Shown here: piece by piece, positions 57,936 through 64,000 of the stretch
Position numbering within the stretch: the stretch's first letter is position 1
How the letters are laid out: each line of letters opens with the position of its first letter
DNA from: Oligoflexia bacterium
Lineage (GTDB): Bacteria > Bdellovibrionota_C > UBA2361 > JBGSMV01
DNA length: 64,000 nt
Direction of reading: 5' to 3'
Assembly (NCBI GenBank): GCA_019694515.1
Contig: JAIBBU010000011.1
Location: 1 to 64,000, forward strand
The notes under the pieces: generated by a model
The model's input: the letters and a program-made list of their open reading frames with translations, nothing else
The model's database searches: none
Told to the model about the DNA's origin: nothing
Position numbers and translations under genes: made by a program

Positions 57936-59636
57936 TCACTTCATGCGCTGGCGCAGAGCATTTTCTCCGGCCCTAAGAGCCCAGCGTGCTGCATAATGGT
58001 TCAGCCAGACAAGTAGTAGGGCCGCCATGGTGACGCTGATATACCACTGCGAGGTGCTCAGGGTATAGCCGAAGTTTCTAATCGTTCGCAAAAAGATCAA
58101 AATTCCCACCGGTATCAAGCTCAGACAGATTACGATCGAACTTGTTACCATGAAGATTAGGCTGCCGAAGCTCGCCGCTAGCTGCGAGGCGTTTTCCCAT
58201 TCGAAGTTGGAGAATACGGCGCCCAGCCCCACCGCCATGCCCACGATTCCGTAACATATCACCCAGCTGGCAACGGCGTTCACTATGACGATCTTGAGCG
58301 GTGCATCAATTGCCAGTGCTCCAGAGGCGAAGATAATGCTCGACATTCCTGCTACAGGTACGTACCAGCACCAAAATTTAGCCCGCAAAATATCATAAAT
58401 TTTTACCGGGGAAGTTTGGAGCAGCCAAAAGGTCTGCCCCTCAAGCGATATGGATGGAAACACGAAGCGTGATGAGACTGCTGTGATTACAAAGGCGCCC
58501 ATGCCCACGTTGGTGAAGACCAGAAACGCTTGCCAATAAATCTTGGTGGTATTGGGCAGATCCTTGACCGCATGTAATAGTCGGAAATTGTATAGATAGA
58601 TCATGCAGAGACCCAGCAGCAGCATCAGCTGGATTGTTTGAGTGATGTCGCGTGAAAAATTCTTAAGCTCCTTCCCGATCAGGGCGCGGTATTGTGAATC
58701 CAGGAATGGGGTAAGGGCCCGGAACCTGCGGTGCGCAGCCTTGCTCTGCAGTCGCAGCGTGCTGCGCGTGTCGCGGCTACGCGCGTAAGCCTCGGTGTGT
58801 AACGCCCGTATGGTGAGAAAAGCCACTGCGGTTAGGCCCAGGGCTGTGCTGTATAGCAAGACAAGATACAGAAAAGCTGGCCGCCCCGAAGGATCGAGAT
58901 GTTCACCTAGCACCGAGGCTAACCAAAATGAAGGAATCCAGTCAGCTTGAGGGATCGATAATACATTTATGAGCCTAAGCAATTCGTTAATATCACTAAG
59001 CTTCGATGAATCGGGCTGAGCTGCACGGAAGGCCATATAAGCGGTCATTACAAGCAGTAAGACCATTATTAGCAGCATCTCTCGCGTACGGTGTGCTGGA
59101 AAAAATCTGCACAAAATCGTGATTAGGATCACACTCAATGCGCAGGGTATTACGAAATAAGGCAGCATCGTCCCGATCGCTAGAACATAATAGGTCCATC
59201 CCACGTCGTAAGATTGACCAAACGCGACAATCGCAGGCATCGCGAAAACGATCGCCATCCAGGTGGACCCAAATAATACATCAGTAAATTTACCGGCGAA
59301 GAGCGTCAGCTTCGAAATCGGGCTGGCGATCAGCAGATCAAGATCACGGCCATGATAGAGCGCTGCCAGCACGCCGACGGCATTGGAAAGCATCAGCATT
59401 ACGAGCAGCAGCAGGAACAGGAGTGCCAGTGGAATTGTAGGAGGGAGATAGGCGGCATGCGTATTGTTTTTAATGACCTGAACCGCTTCGAAGGTGCCGC
59501 GATGGATGCCCCATAAAATTCCCAAGGAGAAAATTGCGATCACGATGTCGCGACCGAACTGCGTGCGCAGGCTGTAGTTGCCCTTGAGGCGGTTCTTAAC
59601 CGTCAGCAGCCGCGGTTTAATAAGTACTGGAATCAT
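57936..59636 (-). CDS. ABC-2-type exporter permease
   Basis: A 566-aa membrane permease with about twelve to fourteen helices, of the large bacterial ABC exporter type, working with the ATPase encoded upstream. Hydrophobic helices are evident from residues 30-50, 65-90, 130-160, 165-205 and in the second half 335-560. The cytoplasmic loop DLDLLIASPISKLTLFAGK near residue 100 is an ABC-2 coupling-helix-like sequence. The start overlaps the ATPase stop (ATGA). The cargo is unknown. Confidence 0.8.
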   Translation of the reverse strand: MIPVLIKPRLLTVKNRLKGNYSLRTQFGRDIVIAIFSLGILWGIHRGTFEAVQVIKNNTHAAYLPPTIPLALLFLLLLVMLMLSNAVGVLAALYHGRDLDLLIASPISKLTLFAGKFTDVLFGSTWMAIVFAMPAIVAFGQSYDVGWTYYVLAIGTMLPYFVIPCALSVILITILCRFFPAHRTREMLLIMVLLLVMTAYMAFRAAQPDSSKLSDINELLRLINVLSIPQADWIPSFWLASVLGEHLDPSGRPAFLYLVLLYSTALGLTAVAFLTIRALHTEAYARSRDTRSTLRLQSKAAHRRFRALTPFLDSQYRALIGKELKNFSRDITQTIQLMLLLGLCMIYLYNFRLLHAVKDLPNTTKIYWQAFLVFTNVGMGAFVITAVSSRFVFPSISLEGQTFWLLQTSPVKIYDILRAKFWCWYVPVAGMSSIIFASGALAIDAPLKIVIVNAVASWVICYGIVGMAVGLGAVFSNFEWENASQLAASFGSLIFMVTSSIVICLSLIPVGILIFLRTIRNFGYTLSTSQWYISVTMAALLLVWLNHYAARWALRAGENALRQRMK

Positions 59637-60370
59637 GTAAAGGAGCCTGTGGTGGCAGTTAGTTCAATGAAGATCTCCTCGAGACCATTCTGCGAAAGAC
59701 CATGATTGCTTCTGATCTGGGCCAGGGTGCCCGCAGTTAGAATTTGTCCCTTATGGATAATTGCCAGCCGGTCGGCGATCTCCTCTGCGACATTGAGCGA
59801 ATGGGTCGACAAGAAAATACACATGCCCTCCGCGGCGTAGCGTCGTAGCGAATCTTTGAGCAGGCGCGAGCCGTGCGGATCAAGGCCGACCATCGGCTCG
59901 TCTAAGATCAGCACCCGAGGTTTGTGTACCAGCGCCCCGCAGGTAGTCAGCCGCTGCTTCATGCCGTGCGAGTAGCTTTCGACTAGTTCATCTTGCCAAT
60001 CCATTAACCCGTATTCTTCAAGCAATTTGTCGATCTGTTTTTCAGCCTCTTCGGAACGCATGCGGTAGAGTTCGGCAATAAAATAGAGGAATTCCCGTCC
60101 TGTGAGTTTGTTATAGATATATGGCCGGTCCGGCACATAGCCGCACACGGCTTTGGCGCGTTCTGGTTCGGATACTGTATCGAACCCACAGATGCGGATG
60201 GTGCCTGAGTTGGGATGGATAATGCCGGTCATCATGCGGATAGTGGTCGTCTTCCCTGCGCCGTTCATGCCTAAACAGCCGAAGATCTCTCCGGCGCGAA
60301 CCTCGAGTGAAATTTCCTTGACGGCCTGAAATTCTCCAAAGCGCTTACTGACGTTGCTCAGCTCAATCAT
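59633..60370 (-). CDS. ABC exporter ATP-binding protein
   Basis: ATPase of an ABC-2 type exporter, 245 aa. Walker A GMNGAGKTT is at residues 34-42, Walker B RVLILDEPMVGLDPHG near 155, and the signature SYSHGMKQRL replaces the LSGGQ consensus, as is common in this branch. The frame extends to 60463, but ATG 60370 (start MIELSNV) is the standard N-terminus; the extension overlaps the upstream gene. The ATG lies inside the end of the 247-aa gene (8-base overlap), and its stop overlaps the permease start. Confidence 0.9.
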   Translation of the reverse strand: MIELSNVSKRFGEFQAVKEISLEVRAGEIFGCLGMNGAGKTTTIRMMTGIIHPNSGTIRICGFDTVSEPERAKAVCGYVPDRPYIYNKLTGREFLYFIAELYRMRSEEAEKQIDKLLEEYGLMDWQDELVESYSHGMKQRLTTCGALVHKPRVLILDEPMVGLDPHGSRLLKDSLRRYAAEGMCIFLSTHSLNVAEEIADRLAIIHKGQILTAGTLAQIRSNHGLSQNGLEEIFIELTATTGSFT

Positions 60371-61106
60371 GAGGTACTCCTTCAGGCAGCACCGCATTGA
60401 GCATGCCGCCTTTCGAAAATTGCTGCACCAATGCCGCGGCACCACTGAGGTCGAGCGGCGCAATTTCGCAGATTTCCGTGGCTGCCCGACGCTGCTCGAT
60501 ATGCATGCCGATCGGCGCTACCAGGTTTTGCATTAAATTTTGGTTGCGCAGCGGTTTGAAGCGATTAGCCGGTTCATATTCGATCAAATAACGATCTCTT
60601 GTCTCTTGTGACTCCGAGATAATCACCGGCCCCGGGAGATCTAATTTGCCGCTGTACGACTGTCCGGCTGCGCTGGAGCTGATTGCGAGCGTTAAAGGAT
60701 TAACTCCGTCGGTCTTAAGCGCAAGACTAACGGCGTTGGGGGCATTAATGGAAAGTTCAGAGCTGTACATTTGCCCCAATGGATTGAAGAGTGCGCTAAA
60801 ACTAATGCTGGCTGAGATTAGCCGGGCGTCGACCCGCGTCTGGATCGATCCTTTGGCGTTAATAGTAATGTTCTTGTGAGTTGAAAGCTCGGCCTTAAAT
60901 TCTCCAGCGCAGCCTCCGCTGTGTCGGACTAGAAAAATAGTTTGTCCCTTATCGATTGCGGTCAAGGCGGTGGCCGCGGGCTGTTCCAACCGATGAACCG
61001 CTGCGTACGTTGCGGTCGTTATGCCTAGCGAAATCAACGCTAAAAGGAGCGCTAGCCATAGGTCTAGCTTCTTTTGCCCGCGGCTATCTGCAGTATCCAT
61101 CGCCAA
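60363..61106 (-). CDS. Unknown membrane-anchored protein of the ABC exporter operon
   Basis: I do not recognise this 247-aa protein. A single hydrophobic helix (about residues 15-35, LWLALLLALISLGITTATYA) anchors a periplasmic domain that is rich in serine, alanine and beta-strands, with two cysteines (GGCAGEF and EICEIA) that could form a disulfide. It overlaps the ATPase gene by eight bases, so it is produced with the exporter. By position it could be an adaptor, a substrate receptor or the exported cargo's partner. Confidence 0.7.
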   Translation of the reverse strand: MAMDTADSRGQKKLDLWLALLLALISLGITTATYAAVHRLEQPAATALTAIDKGQTIFLVRHSGGCAGEFKAELSTHKNITINAKGSIQTRVDARLISASISFSALFNPLGQMYSSELSINAPNAVSLALKTDGVNPLTLAISSSAAGQSYSGKLDLPGPVIISESQETRDRYLIEYEPANRFKPLRNQNLMQNLVAPIGMHIEQRRAATEICEIAPLDLSGAAALVQQFSKGGMLNAVLPEGVPHD

Positions 61107-61245
61107 TCTTCCCTCTTATTGTAGGATGAGGAAGCGGGCCATAGCGTTCAGTAAAAGCAGCTTTAAGAGGACGCTTGAAACGGCTACAACGAAGTTATGC
61201 TGTTGATCCGGCGTGTAGTCCGCGGCCGCTTTAATGAACCGGGGT

Positions 61246-61446
61246 CTAGAGCGAGAGCAGTCGTTCGACCTGTCCCTTACTCTTGTCGCTCTTTGAGAGC
61301 GCAGAGGAGAGCGCCAGGGAAGCCAGCCGGTAGCCCTCTTCCTGGGTCTTGGAGGCCTTCAGCGCGATCTGGGTAATGGCCTCAATGAGGTCGCCTAAAG
61401 TCGTCTCGATAGTCTCTGATTTGGAATTCACCTTACTCTCCTGCAT
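61246..61446 (-). CDS. Small helical protein of unknown function
   Basis: A 66-aa, charged, predicted all-helical protein without membrane segment (TLGDLIEAITQIALKASKTQ then EEGYRLASLALSSALSKSDK). An AGGAGAGTAAGG-like purine-rich site comes before related starts. It could be a real small gene, since it has coding-like composition, but it matches no family I know. It lies 139 bases upstream of the exporter operon in the same direction. Confidence 0.5.
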   Translation of the reverse strand: MQESKVNSKSETIETTLGDLIEAITQIALKASKTQEEGYRLASLALSSALSKSDKSKGQVERLLSL

Positions 61447-61540
61447 ACAAAACCTGCTAAAGAACCCGAAATATCGGTTGCTTATAGTTACGATGTAGCA
61501 GGGCTTCTGACGATTGCGGAAAAAAACAACGTTCTATTAA

Positions 61541-62230
61541 TTATATATTAGAAAGGCTGGAAGCTGCAATTTTTTTTACAACCAGGCAGCTAACGCTGGT
61601 GCCTTTTGATCTAAAGAGCCGTTCGAATTCGGTCAAAATCTTATGGTCTTCTACTACGGACGCTGAGTCGGTCGTGCTGGCTTTTACTATTTCGAAGCTT
61701 CCCAGCTCCTGAACTAACTGCGCGGTCTGCTCGAAATACTCACTATGGTCAGTTTTATATGAAAGAAAACCATCAGGCTTTAGTTTGCCGTGGAGCAGCT
61801 TCAGGAAGCTGGAGTTAAGCAAGCGATGCTTCTCCCAGCGGCGTTTCGCCCAGGGATCGGGGAAATTAACGTAGGCGCCGTTGACGCTGCCATCGGGTAA
61901 TGCGTCCAGCGTGCGCCGCGCTTCGTTTCGTACAATGTACAGATTGTTTAATCCCGCGCGTGCACCTTTTTCAGCCGCCCGATAGGCCCGTTTGAAGCGT
62001 AGCTCTATGCCTAGATGCAGCGCCGCTGGAGTCCGGGAGGCTAGTTCGACCACGTGACCGCCAGAACCACAGCCGATATCCAGAATGAGGTGATCAAAGG
62101 CGCTTAACCGTGTCGTCAGCGAAGCCAGCTCCTGCTCAGAAAATTGATCGGCCTCACAGGCTAGAATTAGCTCAGGTGGCAGTGACTGCACTAGGTCGAT
62201 ATACTGATTTTTCCACTTTTTAAAGCGCAT
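61541..62230 (-). CDS. trmB: tRNA (guanine-N7-)-methyltransferase
   Basis: Methylates G46 in the tRNA variable loop using SAM. The SAM motif LDIGCGSGGHVVEL is near residue 55, EIRLR-type GIELRFKRAYRAAEKGA near 78 and the catalytic NFPDPWAKRRWEKHRLL near 126, with KTDHSEYFE near 160. All TrmB key positions look conserved. The open frame extends to 62293, but ATG 62230 fits the family length (229 aa). It is divergent from anmK, with 45 bases between the starts. Confidence 0.93.
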   Translation of the reverse strand: MRFKKWKNQYIDLVQSLPPELILACEADQFSEQELASLTTRLSAFDHLILDIGCGSGGHVVELASRTPAALHLGIELRFKRAYRAAEKGARAGLNNLYIVRNEARRTLDALPDGSVNGAYVNFPDPWAKRRWEKHRLLNSSFLKLLHGKLKPDGFLSYKTDHSEYFEQTAQLVQELGSFEIVKASTTDSASVVEDHKILTEFERLFRSKGTSVSCLVVKKIAASSLSNI

Positions 62231-62275
62231 AATGGCTGTAAGAGTATAGCAAGACTGTAAGCGCGCATCAAAAAC

Positions 62276-63484
62276 GTGAACAACCGAAAACACACAACTC
62301 CACTGGATCGACTAGCTGCGCTCTCACGCAAACGGGAGAGATTGGTGGCTGGACTAATGTCAGGCACCAGTGTCAACGCGGTCGATTGCGCGATCTGTAG
62401 CATCTCAGGTCATGGGATTCCGGCCCCCGGAAATCCCGGAGCCAAGGTCGAATTGTTGGGTTTCACCTCCGTGCCGTTTCCTGCTGCGCTGCGCGCCCGG
62501 GTTACAGACCAGGCGCAACTGAATGCCAGGGCGATTGCCGAACTTAACCAGGAGGTGGGCGAGCTTTTCGGATTAGCCTGTCTGAAAGCGCTAAAATCCG
62601 CCGGACTTAAAACAAGCGCCCTCGATCTAATCGGGAGTCACGGTCAAACGATTTACCATCATAGCGGAATTAAAGGGCATCGAGTCGCGACATTGCAGAT
62701 TGGGGACGGCGATATAATCGCGGAGCGGCTCGGCGTACCGGTTGTCTCTGATTTTAGGCCGCGCGATATCGCCTGTGGCGGAGAGGGGGCGCCTCTGACT
62801 CCCTATGCCGATGCGGTGCTATTTGCTCGACACTACGCCAAGGTCGGCATAATCAATATCGGAGGTATCTCTAATCTAACCTTGCTTAACAAGGATAAGC
62901 GGTTGATCGTCGGGTTCGATCTGGGCCCCGGCAATGCTCCGCTCGATCGGCTCACCAGGATTGTCTCTAAGGGGCGCGCCGCATTCGACTCCGACGGTAA
63001 ACTAGCTCGCGGAGCAAAGATCGATTTGAACCTCCTAAAATCGCTGATTCGCGCAGACAAGTTCATTAAACGCAAACCCCCCAAGAGCACCGGCACCGAA
63101 ATGTACGGCGATCTCTTCGTGCAGCGCGCCATCAAGGAATACGGCAGGGCCAACAAAGATCTGCTGGCAACCATGACTGCTTTTGTGGGCTATGCGATTG
63201 CGTACGGCATCTCGCATCACATTAAACGCAGTCAGCTCCCCGATATTGTCTATGTCGCCGGCGGCGGCTGCCGCAATCAGTTTCTGATGGAGCTGTTAGA
63301 GGGACTGCTTGACCCGTTAGTAGTCGCAGTTAGCGATGATTTTGGCATCCCCGCAGAAGCGCGTGAGGCTCTTAGCTTTGCGATTCTCGCTAACGATCTA
63401 GTGTGCGGTGAACAAACGTCGATCAAGACAGTCACTGGAGCGCGCCATGATGCGCGGCTTGGAAAGATTTCTTTGGGAGCTTAG
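62276..63484 (+). CDS. anmK: Anhydro-N-acetylmuramic acid kinase
   Basis: Cleaves and phosphorylates 1,6-anhydro-MurNAc to MurNAc-6-phosphate in peptidoglycan recycling. The N-terminal GLMSGTS signature is near residues 25-31, LGQTIYHH-type GSHGQTIYHH near 122, FRPRDIACGGEGAPL near 160, and the FDLGPGN motif near 215 that holds the catalytic aspartate. The ASKHAE-type tail contains the late GGGCRNQ signature near 332. After GTS the usual xDGxD reads VNAVD here, so one conserved acidic residue is Asn and a Gly is Ala. Start is a GTG at 62276. Length of 402 aa is slightly long because of a 23-residue N-terminal extension. Confidence 0.9.
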   Translation: MNNRKHTTPLDRLAALSRKRERLVAGLMSGTSVNAVDCAICSISGHGIPAPGNPGAKVELLGFTSVPFPAALRARVTDQAQLNARAIAELNQEVGELFGLACLKALKSAGLKTSALDLIGSHGQTIYHHSGIKGHRVATLQIGDGDIIAERLGVPVVSDFRPRDIACGGEGAPLTPYADAVLFARHYAKVGIINIGGISNLTLLNKDKRLIVGFDLGPGNAPLDRLTRIVSKGRAAFDSDGKLARGAKIDLNLLKSLIRADKFIKRKPPKSTGTEMYGDLFVQRAIKEYGRANKDLLATMTAFVGYAIAYGISHHIKRSQLPDIVYVAGGGCRNQFLMELLEGLLDPLVVAVSDDFGIPAEAREALSFAILANDLVCGEQTSIKTVTGARHDARLGKISLGA

Positions 63485-63521
63485 CCTCCGTCATAGCGCG
63501 CTGGGTTAGCGCTGTCTGTTC

Positions 63522-64000
63522 CTAGTGTACGAATAGATTGTTGCGGCTAGGGCTGGCAGGCGCAGGTTTGTACTCACCCGGAACCAGCTCCACGGCCTGG
63601 TCTTTATTGGACCATTCCTTCTGGACCGCATAGCCATTGATTCGTCCCCAGACCTCATCGAGCTGCATACCCATATTCATCGGAATATCGGAAACCTCGC
63701 CGAGACGTTCATCATACCAGGCCAATGTGCCGTTATTCACATCCGGATCTGTTACTGCCTCGGTCCACTCGTGAGACGCCACAATCGACAGATTATCTCG
63801 GGGGTCAGCGGAGAAGGGGATGCCGTTGTTACCCTGTCCATATGCTATCGCGGCGTAATAGACCCGGGTGCCATCAGCCCGATCGTAACTGCCGTGATAT
63901 CCACCCAGACCATCCAGCGAAGTGGTGCCGTCCGAGGCAACTAAGATCGAACCGGGCGGCAAGTACACCGTATAGACAGTCTGACTATTGGGCTTCGCGA
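63522..64000 (-). CDS. Partial secreted protein with HExxE motif
   Basis: The gene is cut by the right edge of the window: the frame is open to base 64000 without a start codon needed inside. The C-terminal part, about 159 residues, contains SHEWTEAVTDPD, a HExxE-type motif with a following aspartate, then AWYDERLGEVSDIP. I have seen this HE..EA.TDP.. WYD..GE.. pattern in secreted bacterial proteins, but the family name is uncertain. A zinc-dependent hydrolase is a possible reading. GTG 63968 inside it is not the real start. Confidence 0.55.
   Translation of the reverse strand, partial: AKPNSQTVYTVYLPPGSILVASDGTTSLDGLGGYHGSYDRADGTRVYYAAIAYGQGNNGIPFSADPRDNLSIVASHEWTEAVTDPDVNNGTLAWYDERLGEVSDIPMNMGMQLDEVWGRINGYAVQKEWSNKDQAVELVPGEYKPAPASPSRNNLFVH

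Overview
The window looks like chromosomal DNA of a free-living Gram-negative bacterium of moderate GC content (a little over half by eye, not computed). Lipopolysaccharide genes (arabinose-5-phosphate isomerase, a late lipid A acyltransferase), outer-membrane-type lipoproteins, a giant NdvB-type cyclic beta-1,2-glucan synthase, type IV pilin-like proteins and a flagellin with a sigma-28-type promoter point to a diderm, motile or formerly motile cell. The mix (GH3 enzyme, TraB protein, orphan flagellins, many unknown proteins) suggests a poorly sampled proteobacterial or deltaproteobacterial-grade lineage. That placement is inference only. No rRNA, CRISPR array, transposase, integrase or phage module was seen.

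Region by region. 0-3.7 kb: a membrane acyl desaturase and a complete znuA-znuC-znuB type metal importer. 3.7-4.9 kb: a compositionally foreign HAD phosphatase gene bounded by an 18/17-bp inverted repeat and carrying two strong hairpins, inserted between two convergent genes. 4.9-9.3 kb: a GH3 adenylating enzyme coupled to a 79-aa protein, divergent from hisS and a cation/proton antiporter. 9.3-16.4 kb: two unknown alanine-rich proteins either side of a secreted sugar dehydrogenase, a polytopic glycosyltransferase, a membrane AAA ATPase and an RsmB/NOP methyltransferase. 16.3-18.7 kb: an operon of four minor pseudopilin-like proteins. 18.7-23.9 kb: an unknown 477-aa protein with a possible frameshifted 5' end, a flagellin-like protein lacking its N-terminal helix, a short flagellin, a TerB-like protein and a receiver-like protein.

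23.9-35.2 kb: kdsD, an overlapping copA-traB-88aa operon, three sugar-nucleotide epimerase/reductases, a nuclease, an EamA transporter and a solitary N6-adenine methyltransferase. 35.5-48.9 kb: the 2949-aa cyclic glucan synthase, a lipid A acyltransferase one base behind it, and a large secreted heparinase/alginate-lyase-like protein. 49-54.8 kb: typA, an SGNH hydrolase with a GT39-like mannosyltransferase-type enzyme, and nhaA. 54.8-64 kb: tRNA-Glu(CTC) and tRNA-Gln(CTG), a TPR lipoprotein with a LolB-like lipoprotein, a three-gene ABC exporter, trmB divergent from anmK, and a partial secreted protein at the right edge.

The recurring theme is the cell envelope: periplasmic glucan, lipid A, surface sugars, lipoproteins, pili and flagellin. 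Overlapping start/stop junctions (TAATG, ATGA, TGATG) are common and define most operons. The strongest candidates for something undescribed are the inverted-repeat-bounded HAD element, the flagellin pair with its altered second member, the four-gene pseudopilin operon facing the unknown 477-aa protein, and the copper-ATPase/TraB coupling.
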